Positions 8,389-15,986 are shown, numbered from the stretch's first letter. The stretch: DNA of 64,000 nt from Curtobacterium sp. MCLR17_007 (GCF_003234655.2 NZ_CP126271.1:1922001-1986000), one strand, 5' to 3'. Made by a program: numbers and translations. Notes: a model not told the origin generated them from the letters alone.

Positions 8389-9104
8389 CCGTCGGCATCC
8401 TGGTCGTCTCGCACAGCGCGGCGATCGCCACGGGGACCGTCGAGCTGGCTCGTCAGATGGCCGCCGACGTCCCCCTCGTGGCCGCCGGCGGCACGGAGGA
8501 CGGCGGCATCGGGACCTCATTCGAGGCGATCACCGCGGGGATCGAGGAACTCGCGGGCACCGATGCGGTCGTCGTCCTGTGCGACCTCGGTTCGGCGTAC
8601 CTGACGACGGACACGGCGCTCGACTTCCTCGACGACGAACTCCGCGCGCGTGTCCACGTGTCGGACGCGCCGATCGTCGAGGGTGCGGTCGCCGCTGCGG
8701 TGGCAGCGCAGACGGGTGGCGACGCCACCGCGGTGCTCGCTGCCGCCGCATCGGCCGCAGGCAGCGAGGCGGACGCGGGTGGGGCCTCCAGCCCGGACCT
8801 GCCTGGAGGACCCGCAGCGGCCGACGAGACCGGCGCGGCAGCCGAGGCGGGCGCGTCCACCACCGTCGAGCTGGTCAACGAGACCGGGTTGCACGCCCGG
8901 CCCGCGGCCGAGTTCGTGAAGACCGCCGCGCGGTACGACGCCGCCGTCCACGTCAACGGCGTCGACGCGAAGAGCCTGCTCGGGATCATGGCGCTGGCAC
9001 TGCCGAAGGGCGCGACGTTGACGATCGAGGCGACCGGCGACGACGCCCAGGACGCCGTCGACGCGCTGGACGCACTCGTCCGGTCCGGGTTCGGCGAGCA
9101 CTAG
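8385..9104 (+). CDS. dhaM: Dihydroxyacetone kinase phosphotransfer protein DhaM fused to an HPr domain
   Basis: This is the PTS phosphodonor for DhaL. It has 239 aa in two domains. Residues 1 to about 125 form the EIIA-mannose-like DhaM domain, with the phosphorylatable H10 in GILVVSHSAAIATG. A Gly/Ala-rich linker follows (about 125-158). Residues 159-239 form an HPr domain with active-site H170 in ETGLHARPAAEF and a downstream KSLLGIMAL segment. E. coli DhaM has a further EI-like part, which is absent here, so phosphate must come from a separate enzyme I. The GTG start overlaps the dhaL stop. Confidence 0.95.
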   Translation: MTVGILVVSHSAAIATGTVELARQMAADVPLVAAGGTEDGGIGTSFEAITAGIEELAGTDAVVVLCDLGSAYLTTDTALDFLDDELRARVHVSDAPIVEGAVAAAVAAQTGGDATAVLAAAASAAGSEADAGGASSPDLPGGPAAADETGAAAEAGASTTVELVNETGLHARPAAEFVKTAARYDAAVHVNGVDAKSLLGIMALALPKGATLTIEATGDDAQDAVDALDALVRSGFGEH

Positions 9105-9134
9105 GGGCAGCCGAGCGCCCCGGGGTGTCGCCCG

Positions 9135-9695
9135 TCAGCGGATGCTGATCGTCGCTGCGACGTCTAGGTCGGACGGTCCACCCGCCGCCCCCGCGGTGGC
9201 GAAGAGGACGGCGCCGAACACGGCGCTCCAGAACGTCCGGGCATCGCGGGGAACGCCGTGCTCGCTCGTCCAACCGTGCTCGACGAGCATCCGGTCGAGG
9301 TAGCGCTCCGACTGCCGGAACAGCACCGCGAGCAGCGTGGCGGTCCGTTCCCGCAGGGCGTCGTCGTCCTGTGCGAGTCCGAGCGCCGTCACGAGCAGCG
9401 CGGTCGACGGCATCGCCAGCGCGGTCCGTGCGAGGACCTGGCCGAAGGCCTCGGGTGACGACGTCCGACGCCCGGCCGCCTGCAGCCGTGTCGTGTCGCG
9501 GAGGAACCGGACGAAGGCCGCATCGACGACCAGACGGTCCTTCGAACCGAAGTGGTGCGTGATCTGATTCGGGTACACCTCGGCCGTCCGAGCGACGTCG
9601 CTCACGGTGAGCGCGCGGGGCCCTCGGTCGGCGAGCAGGCCCGCGGCCGCTGCCAGGATGCGTGCCCTGGTCGCCTGCCCCCGAGTGGTTGCCAT
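9135..9695 (-). CDS. TetR-family transcriptional regulator
   Basis: This 186-aa regulator has an N-terminal helix-turn-helix: RARILAAAAGLLADRG, then LTVSDVARTAEVYPNQITHHFGSKDRLV at about residues 27-54. The C-terminal ligand-binding region is not recognisable to a subfamily by eye. It diverges from a ketoacyl synthase gene, and two palindromes with TTGT...ACAA ends lie between them, so it probably represses both. The ATG has TACAAT 6 nt upstream and no Shine-Dalgarno, which suggests a leaderless mRNA. That -10 box overlaps the proximal palindrome, which would give autorepression. Confidence 0.9.
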   Translation of the reverse strand: MATTRGQATRARILAAAAGLLADRGPRALTVSDVARTAEVYPNQITHHFGSKDRLVVDAAFVRFLRDTTRLQAAGRRTSSPEAFGQVLARTALAMPSTALLVTALGLAQDDDALRERTATLLAVLFRQSERYLDRMLVEHGWTSEHGVPRDARTFWSAVFGAVLFATAGAAGGPSDLDVAATISIR

Positions 9696-9701
9696 GTCCC
9701 G

Positions 9702-9707
9702 ATTGTA
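9702..9707 (-). promoter_or_regulatory. Candidate -10 box for leaderless tetR gene
   Basis: It reads TACAAT on the minus strand, 6 nt before the ATG, and five of its six bases lie inside the adjacent palindrome. Confidence 0.55.
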
Positions 9708-9717
9708 CGTGGTACAA
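9703..9717. promoter_or_regulatory. TetR operator candidate, proximal site
   Basis: TTGTACGTGGTACAA is a perfect 6-bp inverted repeat around a 3-bp spacer. It lies over the -10 box of the tetR-family gene. Confidence 0.7.
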
Positions 9718-9723
9718 CTCAAC

Positions 9724-9738
9724 TTGTGCAGCATACAA
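9724..9738. promoter_or_regulatory. TetR operator candidate, second site
   Basis: TTGTGCAGCATACAA keeps the outer TTGT and ACAA of the first site. It begins exactly 21 bp after it (two helical turns) and spans the GTG start codon of the ketoacyl synthase gene. Confidence 0.55.
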
Positions 9739-10970
9739 CTCAGAACGACGACGACATCGTCATCACCGGCCTCGGCGCGGTGTCTCCGTTCGGCCACGGC
9801 GTCGACCCGCTGTGGACGGCCCTGGTCGACGGACGGTCCGGCGTGCACGAGCTCGACCGCGCCGGCATGCTCTGGGACCGGGTCCCGATCCGTGTGGGGG
9901 CCGACGCGGCCCTCGACGCCGACGCCGCCCTCGGTCGGGTCCGGGCGCAGCGACTCGACCGCAGCCAGCAGCTCGCACTCGTCGCCTCGGGGGAGGCCTG
10001 GGCCGACGCCGGTCGACCCGGCGTCGATCCGGAGCGGCTCGCGGTCGTGCTCGGGACCGGGATCGGCGGGATCGAGACGCTGCTGGACGCGCACGACGAA
10101 CTCGGGCGGAACGGTGCGCGCCGGGTCTCGCCGCGAGCGGTGCCGATGCTCATGGCCAACGGGGCGGCGGCGCAGGTCAGCATCGAGCTCGACGCCCGAG
10201 CCGGTGCGTACACGACGGTGTCGGCATGCGCATCCGGTGCCGAGGCGATCGCCATGGCGGCGCGGCTCGTCCGCACCGGCGAGGCCGACGTCGTGGTCGC
10301 GGGCGGGACCGAGGCCGCGGTGACCCCGGTGACGATGGCGTCCTTCGCCCAGTCGCAGGCCCTCGCCAAGCCCGACGGTGACGACCCGACCACGCTGTCC
10401 CGCCCGTTCGACCGCGACCGGCGCGGGTTCGTGCTGGGAGAGGGCGCCGGCATCGTGGTGCTCGAACGGGGCGCGCATGCCCGGGCCCGTGGTGCGCGGG
10501 TGCACGCGGTCCTGGCCGGGTGGGGCGTCACCGCGGACGCGTTCCACATCACGGCGCCGCGCGGGGACGGCTCGGGTCAGGCGCGAGCGATGACCCAGGC
10601 GCTGCGCATGGGCGGGTTGCACGGGGGAGACGTCGACCACGTGAACGCCCATGCGACGGGTACCCCGGTCGGCGACGCCAGCGAGGCCGCGGCGATCGCC
10701 AGGGTCGTGGGGCGCGGCGCGGTCGTCACCGCACCGAAGAGCGCGATCGGGCACCTGTTCGGCGCGGCCGGCGCGGTCGAGACGATCCTGACGGTCCGGT
10801 CACTCGAGACCGGGGTCGTGCCGCCGACGCTCAACCTGGAGCACCCGGACCCCGCGATCGACCTCGACGTGGTGTCCGGTACCGCTCGGACCGTCCCGCT
10901 CCGTGCGGCGCTCACCAACTCGTTCGGCTTCGGCGGACAGAACGCCTCGCTCCTGCTGACCCGGGGCTGA
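9726..10970 (+). CDS. Beta-ketoacyl-[acyl-carrier-protein] synthase (FabF/KAS II-like)
   Basis: This condensing enzyme joins malonyl-ACP to an acyl chain. It has 414 aa, the usual KAS II length. The Cys-His-His triad is complete: C168 in VSACASGAEA, H309 in NAHATGTPVGD and H343 in KSAIGHLFGAAGA. The start must be the GTG at 9726, because no other start lies before the conserved IVITGLGAVSPFG. There is no ACP, reductase or dehydratase next to it, so it is probably an accessory enzyme for modified fatty acids or a secondary product, under the divergent TetR regulator. I would not call it the housekeeping fabF. Confidence 0.9.
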   Translation: MQHTTQNDDDIVITGLGAVSPFGHGVDPLWTALVDGRSGVHELDRAGMLWDRVPIRVGADAALDADAALGRVRAQRLDRSQQLALVASGEAWADAGRPGVDPERLAVVLGTGIGGIETLLDAHDELGRNGARRVSPRAVPMLMANGAAAQVSIELDARAGAYTTVSACASGAEAIAMAARLVRTGEADVVVAGGTEAAVTPVTMASFAQSQALAKPDGDDPTTLSRPFDRDRRGFVLGEGAGIVVLERGAHARARGARVHAVLAGWGVTADAFHITAPRGDGSGQARAMTQALRMGGLHGGDVDHVNAHATGTPVGDASEAAAIARVVGRGAVVTAPKSAIGHLFGAAGAVETILTVRSLETGVVPPTLNLEHPDPAIDLDVVSGTARTVPLRAALTNSFGFGGQNASLLLTRG

Positions 10971-10983
10971 GCCCTCCGGCCCG

Positions 10984-11817
10984 TCAGCGGGGCACGAGCT
11001 GCTGCAGCCCCGTGACGCGGAGCAGGTCGAGCTTCTCCGCGTCGGCCGAACCGGGCACCACCGTGTAGACGACGATCCGCAGGTCACCACCGGGCACACT
11101 GAGCGTGTCGCAGTCGACCTCGATCCCGCCCACCGGCGTCCGTAGGGTCTTGCGACTCGCCCGGTGCTCAGCGACGCGCGCCACCGCCCAGCGGCGCTCG
11201 AACTCCGGGGACTCGCGTCGCAGCCGCGCGACGAGGTCGGCCAGGGCGCGGTCGCCCGGGTACCGGCCGACCGCCGAACGCAGGTCGGCGACGAGGTCGC
11301 TGGAGAACTCCTCCTGGTGGTCGTCGTCGTACTCGACCCCCTCGTGGCCGACCATGAAGTGCCGCCACATCAGGTTGCGCTCGATGCCGACCAGCCGTGC
11401 CGGGTCACCGGTCAGGGCGGCCCACAGGTCGTTCCAGAGCAGGATGTCGTGCGTCGCGGTGAACACGGCCAGCGGGACGTCCCCGAGTCGGTCGATCAAG
11501 CGCTGTACGCCGGGCGTGACGTGTCGCGGCACGACACCGCGTGACGGCGGTGCGGCACCCGCGACGCGGAACAGGTGGTCGCGCTCCTCGGTGGTCAACC
11601 GGAGCGCGGTGGCCAGGGACCCGAGCAGCTGCGGTGACGGGTTGACCGAGCGGCCCTGCTCGAGCCGGACGACGTAGTCCACGCTCACCCCGGCGAGCGC
11701 GGCGAGCTCCTCGCGCCGCAGTCCGGGCGTGCGGCGACCGGCTCCGGCGGGCAGCCCCACGGCCTCGGGCGTCACGCGGTCGCGCCAGGCGCGCAGCACG
11801 GTCGCGAACTCGTTCAT
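10984..11817 (-). CDS. MmyB-type helix-turn-helix transcriptional regulator
   Basis: This 277-aa regulator has an N-terminal Xre-type helix-turn-helix (LRREELAALAGVSVDYVVRLEQG, about residues 34-56) and a C-terminal MmyB-like ligand domain with IDRLGDVPLAVFTATHDILLWN and NLMWRHF. The C-terminal half is PAS-like, and family members are thought to bind small ligands such as fatty acids. The ATG at 11817 starts the conserved NEFATVLRAWRDRV, and the open frame above it is not conserved-looking. It diverges from an SDR gene, a frequent pairing for this family, and probably regulates it. Confidence 0.92.
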   Translation of the reverse strand: MNEFATVLRAWRDRVTPEAVGLPAGAGRRTPGLRREELAALAGVSVDYVVRLEQGRSVNPSPQLLGSLATALRLTTEERDHLFRVAGAAPPSRGVVPRHVTPGVQRLIDRLGDVPLAVFTATHDILLWNDLWAALTGDPARLVGIERNLMWRHFMVGHEGVEYDDDHQEEFSSDLVADLRSAVGRYPGDRALADLVARLRRESPEFERRWAVARVAEHRASRKTLRTPVGGIEVDCDTLSVPGGDLRIVVYTVVPGSADAEKLDLLRVTGLQQLVPR

Positions 11818-11918
11818 GTGCCCATCCTGCCCCGGACGCCGACCTCCGGGGTGGTACTCGCGGTCCCACCGTCGACGGGCACCTGGGACGCCCGTCCGCG
11901 GTGGCGCATGGTGGGGAC

Positions 11919-12599
11919 ATGACCACGACACTCATCACCGGAGCCAACCGCAGCCTGGGGCTCGAGACCACCCGCCGCCTGATCGAGGCCGGCCACACCG
12001 TGTACGCCGGCATGCGCGACCCCGCCGCCGGCGACGAAGCCCGTGTACTCGGGGCCCACGTCGTCCGGATCGACGTGACCGACCAGGACAGCATCGACGC
12101 CGCTGTCGCGTCGCTGCCGTCGCTCGACGTGCTCGTGAACAACGCCGGCGTGCTCGGCACCTCGTTCGGCGTCGACGACCTCGATGCCGCCGCGATGGCG
12201 TCGGTCCTCGACACGAACGTGACCGGGATCGTCCGGGTCACCCAGGCAGCACTCCCGCTGCTGCGCGCATCCGCGGCTCCCGTGGTGGTGAACGTGGCGT
12301 CGGGCGTCGGGTTCACTCGCTGGCTGACCACGCCGGGGCACGACGAGTTCCACGTGCCGTCGATCCCGTACGCGGCGTCGAAGGCCGCCGTGATCGCGCT
12401 GACGGTGCAGTACGCGAAGAACCTGCCGACGTTCCGCGTCAACGCGAGCGACCCCGGGTACACCGCCACCGAGTTCAACGGCTTCGGCGGCCACCAGACG
12501 GTGACGGAGGGCACGGACGCGACGGTCGCGCTCGCCACGGTCGGGACGGACGGTCCCACCGGCGAGTTCCACGACCGGACCGGTCGGATCGCCTACTGA
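11919..12599 (+). CDS. Short-chain dehydrogenase/reductase
   Basis: This NAD(P)-dependent SDR has 226 aa and a Rossmann start TTLITGANRSLGLETTRRLIEAG (here split by family variation from the usual TGxxxGIG), NNAG at the central strand, and the catalytic YAASK. Substrate is unknown. GGTGGGGAC lies before the ATG. It diverges from the MmyB-type regulator, and such SDRs are typical targets of that family. It converges with copC across a palindromic element. Confidence 0.9.
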   Translation: MTTTLITGANRSLGLETTRRLIEAGHTVYAGMRDPAAGDEARVLGAHVVRIDVTDQDSIDAAVASLPSLDVLVNNAGVLGTSFGVDDLDAAAMASVLDTNVTGIVRVTQAALPLLRASAAPVVVNVASGVGFTRWLTTPGHDEFHVPSIPYAASKAAVIALTVQYAKNLPTFRVNASDPGYTATEFNGFGGHQTVTEGTDATVALATVGTDGPTGEFHDRTGRIAY

Positions 12600-12628
12600 C
12601 GACGTCCCGGCCAGGGCCCGGAGCGGAC

Positions 12629-12670
12629 GGACAGGAGGCTCGGTGCGGGCCGGCACCGAGCCTTCTGTCC
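12629..12670. repeat. Dispersed palindromic element, copy 2 (GGCTCGG subtype)
   Basis: The arms GGACAGGAGGCTCGGTGC and GCACCGAGCCTTCTGTCC pair with one G-T mismatch around a short G+C loop. It lies between the convergent SDR and copC stops, where a bidirectional terminator is expected. It differs from the main subtype by T for C in GGCTCGG. Confidence 0.85.
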
Positions 12671-12700
12671 GGTCCGGGGGACCGCGGTCCGAGGACCGGC

Positions 12701-13309
12701 TCAGTCGTCCGTCGGGACGCGTCGGCGCCGCGACGCGGCGACCAGGATCGCCGCGATGAGCACGATGCCGACGCCACCGGCCACCAGGACGGGCCAGGTC
12801 GACGGCGTGTCGTCACCCGCCGTGGGTGCTGTCGCCTCGAGGGTGACGTCGATCTCGGTCGCGTCCGAACCGGGCTCGGTGGACGCGCTCGGCGACCCGG
12901 TCGGTGTGCTGGCCGGCAGGTCGACCGTGAAGGCGAGCTCGCCGGTGATCGGGTGCCCGTCGGGGGAGACGTACCGCCAGAGCATCGTGTACGACCCGTT
13001 CGTGGGCTCCACCGCCTTCGACATCGTCAGGCCGTCGACCGTGACGTCGCCCGTGGAGACGTCCTGGCCGGCGGCGTCGCGCACCTCGATGCGGAGGCCG
13101 GCGTCGAGCCCGGTCAGCGGTGCCTCGGAGAAGGTCAGGTCGACGCGGTCGAGCGGGTCGGTGAGCGTCTGCCCGTCGGACGGCGTGCTCGACACCAGGG
13201 ACGAGTGCGCGTCGGCACGGTCGGCGTCGACGACGACGAGGCTGGTGAGTGCCACGACGATCGCCACGAGGGACATCCGGACGCTGCGGCGGACCGCGGT
13301 GGAGGACAT
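12701..13309 (-). CDS. copC: CopC-domain copper-binding/resistance protein, membrane-anchored
   Basis: This 202-aa exported protein has a signal peptide (about residues 1-35, ending DADRADA). The mature CopC domain then begins AHSSLVSSTPSDGQTL, whose first His is a copper ligand in the family. The family-typical WRYVSPDGHPITGELAFTV follows. A Pro/Ser/Thr linker and a C-terminal helix (WPVLVAGGVGIVLIAAILVA) with an RRRR tail anchor it to the membrane. It faces the cell exterior and probably binds Cu(II). No CopD or copper ATPase is adjacent. TAGGAT lies 6 nt before the ATG, so the mRNA is probably leaderless. Confidence 0.93.
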   Translation of the reverse strand: MSSTAVRRSVRMSLVAIVVALTSLVVVDADRADAHSSLVSSTPSDGQTLTDPLDRVDLTFSEAPLTGLDAGLRIEVRDAAGQDVSTGDVTVDGLTMSKAVEPTNGSYTMLWRYVSPDGHPITGELAFTVDLPASTPTGSPSASTEPGSDATEIDVTLEATAPTAGDDTPSTWPVLVAGGVGIVLIAAILVAASRRRRVPTDD

Positions 13310-13315
13310 GCAGGG

Positions 13316-13321
13316 ATCCTA
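13316..13321 (-). promoter_or_regulatory. Candidate -10 box for leaderless copC
   Basis: It reads TAGGAT on the minus strand, 6 nt before the ATG. The same hexamer and spacing precede tatC. Confidence 0.6.
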
Positions 13322-13365
13322 CGGGGCACCGGCCCTGGTCGGCCCGACGTGCTCGCCATCGGTGG

Positions 13366-13371
13366 CAGGAT
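13366..13371 (+). promoter_or_regulatory. Weak -10-like box for the alcohol dehydrogenase gene
   Basis: CAGGAT lies 6 nt before the ATG, one base off the TANNNT pattern. Confidence 0.35.
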
Positions 13372-13377
13372 GACCGG

Positions 13378-14424
13378 ATGCGTGCCGTCAGCTACTCCGA
13401 GTTCGGTGCCGTCCCCCGGGTCGTCGAGCTCGACCGGCCCGACTGTCCGGTGGACGGCGTGGTCGTGCGTGTCGCAGCGACCGGTGTCTGCCGGAGCGAC
13501 TGGCACGCGTGGCGTGGACACGACGACTCGGTCCACCTGCCGCACGTGCCAGGGCACGAGTTCGCCGGGACCGTGATCGCCGTCGGCGACGCCGTCCGCG
13601 CACACGCGGTGGGGGACCGGGTCACCGCGCCGTTCGTCTTCGCCTGCGGGGCGTGCGACGAGTGCCGGTCCGGTGCCACCCAGGTGTGCACCCGACAGCA
13701 GCAACCCGGGTTCACGCTGCCGGGCTCGTTCGCCGAGGAACTCGTGGTGCCGCACGCCGACGTCAACCTCGTCACGCTGCCCGACGCCGTGCCCTTCGTC
13801 GACGCCGCCGGACTCGGGTGCCGCTTCGGTACCGCGTACCACGCGCTGCACACCCGGGGTCGCGTCGCCGCGGGGGAGCACGTCGTCGTGGTCGGGTGCG
13901 GCGGAGTCGGGCTGTCGGCGATCATCGTCGCCGTCGCGGCCGGCGCACACGTGATCGCGGTCGACGTGTCGCCCGGGGCACTCGAGCGTGCCCGGACACT
14001 GGGGGCGACGACGGTCGTGTCGGGGCCGGACGCCGTCGACGAGGTCCGGCGGCTGACCGGTGGCGGCGCCCACGTCTCCGTCGACGCCTTCGGCAGCCGT
14101 GCCACCTCGGTCACCGCCGTGGCCACGCTCCGCCCCCGAGGCCGGCACGTCCAGGTCGGACTGCTGCTCGACGACGAGGCCGTCCCGGCGATCCCGATGG
14201 GCCGCGTCATCGGCGAGGAGCTCGAGCTGCTCGGCAGCCACGGCATCTCGGTGGGGGAGTACGCCGCCATGCTCGACGACATCGTCGCCGGTCGGCTCCG
14301 GCTCGACGCAACGATCGGGCAGACGATCACCTTCGACGAGCTGCCCGCCGCGCTGCAGGCGATGGACCGACCTGCGACCGTGGCAGGCATGACCGTCGCC
14401 GTGCTCGACGTCGTGTCGTCATGA
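13378..14424 (+). CDS. Zinc-dependent alcohol dehydrogenase (MDR superfamily)
   Basis: This 348-aa medium-chain dehydrogenase/reductase oxidises an unknown alcohol with NAD(P). The catalytic zinc site is seen as GVCRSDWH and PGHEFAG. The structural zinc loop is CGACDECRSGATQVC with four cysteines. The nucleotide-binding loop is GCGGVGLSA. The ATG at 13378 fits the conserved MRAVSYSEFG start. Its stop overlaps the next ATG (ATGA), so it is coupled to the Cys-rich pentapeptide-repeat gene. It diverges from copC. Confidence 0.95.
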   Translation: MRAVSYSEFGAVPRVVELDRPDCPVDGVVVRVAATGVCRSDWHAWRGHDDSVHLPHVPGHEFAGTVIAVGDAVRAHAVGDRVTAPFVFACGACDECRSGATQVCTRQQQPGFTLPGSFAEELVVPHADVNLVTLPDAVPFVDAAGLGCRFGTAYHALHTRGRVAAGEHVVVVGCGGVGLSAIIVAVAAGAHVIAVDVSPGALERARTLGATTVVSGPDAVDEVRRLTGGGAHVSVDAFGSRATSVTAVATLRPRGRHVQVGLLLDDEAVPAIPMGRVIGEELELLGSHGISVGEYAAMLDDIVAGRLRLDATIGQTITFDELPAALQAMDRPATVAGMTVAVLDVVSS

Positions 14425-15278
14425 CACGGACCCGGGTCGAGCTCGGCCGACGTGAGGACCTCGGCGCGGACTGCGCCGACTGCTTCGGGCTGTGCTGCGT
14501 GGCGTTGTCGTTCGCGAAGTCGGCGGACTTCCCGTTCGACAAGGACGCGGGGGAGCCGTGCACCAACCTCGACGACCAGGACGGCTGCCGGATCCACCCG
14601 CATCTGCGCGACCGGGGCTTCGCCGGGTGCACCGTGTTCGACTGCTTCGGTGCGGGGCAGAAGGTGTCGCGGTCCACGTTCGCCGGACGCTCCTGGCGCG
14701 ACGACCCGGGGACCCGTGCCGAGATGTTCGCGGTGTTCCCGGTCGTCCGACGGCTGCACGAACTGCTGTGGTACCTCGACGAGGCGATCGGCCTCGTGAC
14801 GGGGTCGCGCGACCCGGCACCCTGGACCGCGGCGTTCACCCACGTCAAGGAGCTGAGCGACGCTGACCCGGCGACGGTGCTGGCGGTCGACGTCGACGCG
14901 GAGTACGACGCGTGTCGTGACCTACTGGTCAGCGCCAGCGAGATCGCCCGCGCGGAGGTCGGTCGCGTCACGCCGCTGGACTCGGGGCGCGGCGTCCGTG
15001 GGCTGGGGAGTGACCTGGCCGGCGCCGACCTGCGTGGTGTGGATCTGCGTGGGCAGACCCTGCGGGGGAGCGTGGCGCTGGGCGCCGACCTCCGAGACGC
15101 CGAACTGTCGCGCTGCGACCTGCTCGGCGTCGATCTGCGCGGTGCAGATCTGTCCGGAGCGGACCTGACCGACGCGGTCTACCTGACGCAGCCGCAGGTG
15201 AACAGCGCGCGCGGCGACGACCGGACGCGGCTGTCGGCCGGGTTCGCGCGCCCGTCGCACTGGTCACGCAGAACGTGA
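14421..15278 (+). CDS. Pentapeptide-repeat protein with N-terminal Cys-rich domain
   Basis: The 285-aa protein has two parts. Residues 1 to about 85 carry a cysteine cluster (CADCFGLCC at 18-26, then CTNLDDQDGC and CTVFDCFG), which looks like a metal-chelating YkgJ-type cluster. A helical middle follows. Residues about 190-255 are pentapeptide repeats of the A(D/N)LxG kind (LAGADLRGVDLRGQTL, LRGADLSGADLTDAVYL), forming a short right-handed beta-helix. Function is unknown. It overlaps the alcohol dehydrogenase stop and is probably co-transcribed with it. Confidence 0.85.
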   Translation: MTRTRVELGRREDLGADCADCFGLCCVALSFAKSADFPFDKDAGEPCTNLDDQDGCRIHPHLRDRGFAGCTVFDCFGAGQKVSRSTFAGRSWRDDPGTRAEMFAVFPVVRRLHELLWYLDEAIGLVTGSRDPAPWTAAFTHVKELSDADPATVLAVDVDAEYDACRDLLVSASEIARAEVGRVTPLDSGRGVRGLGSDLAGADLRGVDLRGQTLRGSVALGADLRDAELSRCDLLGVDLRGADLSGADLTDAVYLTQPQVNSARGDDRTRLSAGFARPSHWSRRT

Positions 15279-15285
15279 GGTATGG

Positions 15286-15507
15286 TCATTCTACGTTCGT
15301 GTCGTCACAGTTGCCGGCGGCCGTCGGGATTCCGGCACTGAACCAGACCGACTCATTGGTGATGGCGGGGGCACCGTCGGCGATCTGCACGTGAGCGGTG
15401 GGAACCAGGACCGGTTCGGGGGCGCCCGCCGTGTCGATCGCCGGGTCGGACGGACCCAGGGTCGCAACGGCGAGGGCCACGGGGATCAGGATGTTCGCGA
15501 TGATCAT
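15286..15507 (-). CDS. Small secreted or membrane-attached protein of unknown function
   Basis: This 73-aa protein begins with a hydrophobic segment (MIIANILIPVALAVATLG) like a signal peptide or short anchor. A Pro/Ala-rich tail follows with a single Cys near the end. I do not recognise a family. A real gene is supported by TACCGT 6 nt before the ATG, the leaderless signature used by its neighbours, and by the absence of any competing frame. It converges with the pentapeptide gene, separated by 7 bp. The local base composition is less G+C-rich than the surroundings. Confidence 0.5.
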   Translation of the reverse strand: MIIANILIPVALAVATLGPSDPAIDTAGAPEPVLVPTAHVQIADGAPAITNESVWFSAGIPTAAGNCDDTNVE

Positions 15508-15513
15508 GCTCTG

Positions 15514-15519
15514 ACGGTA
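15514..15519 (-). promoter_or_regulatory. Candidate -10 box for the 73-aa gene
   Basis: It reads TACCGT on the minus strand, 6 nt before the ATG. Confidence 0.45.
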
Positions 15520-15599
15520 GGGAGCATCGCTGAGGCAATTCGGGGTGTGATGTCCACCGCTGGGCGGCGTCGGGGACCGTCGGACTCATCCGAGCTGAC

Positions 15600-15613
15600 A
15601 TAATGTGCATTAT
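15600..15613. promoter_or_regulatory. A+T-rich palindrome in a small-gene intergenic region
   Basis: ATAATGTGCATTAT is a perfect inverted repeat (6 bp arms, 2 bp centre) and is striking in such G+C-rich DNA. It may be a regulator site, or it may contain a -10 box. The rest of 15520-15676 shows no gene. Confidence 0.5.
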
Positions 15614-15676
15614 CGGCGCGCCGGCACAGCTGCAGGCGGGGTGGTTCACAACGCTCTGTCGCGGCTCCAGAACTGC

Positions 15677-15722
15677 GAGACGGACACAGCACCGTGCGAC
15701 TTCGCGGTGCTGTGTCCGTCTC
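15677..15722. terminator. Hairpin terminator with an 18-bp perfect stem
   Basis: GAGACGGACACAGCACCG pairs perfectly with CGGTGCTGTGTCCGTCTC around a 10-nt loop. It lies 25 bp past the stop of the 50-aa acidic gene, whose transcripts it would end. It lacks a T-tract. Confidence 0.75.
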
Positions 15723-15746
15723 GTGGTTCGGTGCGGAGCGAACTGC

Positions 15747-15899
15747 TCAGGCGTCGGAGGTCGGCACGTCGTCCGCGTCGATCTCGAGTGCTGCGTCCTC
15801 GCGTCCGTCTTCCTCCACCGCGTCGACGTCGGTGTCCGGCTGCTCGGGAGCTGCGCTCTGCGTGGTTTCCTCGGCTGGGTCTGGCTGGCTGTAGCTCAT
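15747..15899 (-). CDS. Small acidic protein (50 aa) of unknown function
   Basis: This 50-aa protein is rich in Asp, Glu, Pro and Ala (MSYSQPDPAEETTQSAAP near the start, LEIDADDVPTSDA at the end), with no Cys and no membrane segment. It is probably disordered. It is too short for many gene callers, but TAGCGT lies 7 nt before its ATG, the leaderless pattern. A strong hairpin follows its stop by 25 bp, so it looks like a complete transcription unit. It diverges from the aroE-like gene. Confidence 0.6.
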   Translation of the reverse strand: MSYSQPDPAEETTQSAAPEQPDTDVDAVEEDGREDAALEIDADDVPTSDA

Positions 15900-15906
15900 G
15901 GGCCGG

Positions 15907-15912
15907 ACGCTA
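15907..15912 (-). promoter_or_regulatory. Candidate -10 box for the 50-aa acidic gene
   Basis: It reads TAGCGT on the minus strand, 7 nt before the ATG. Confidence 0.5.
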
Positions 15913-15986
15913 CGCGCGCCAGTCTGGGTGCGCCGCAGGCCGTCCGTGCGGCGCACCACGTGCCGTGGGCGCCTCACCCACCGGTC

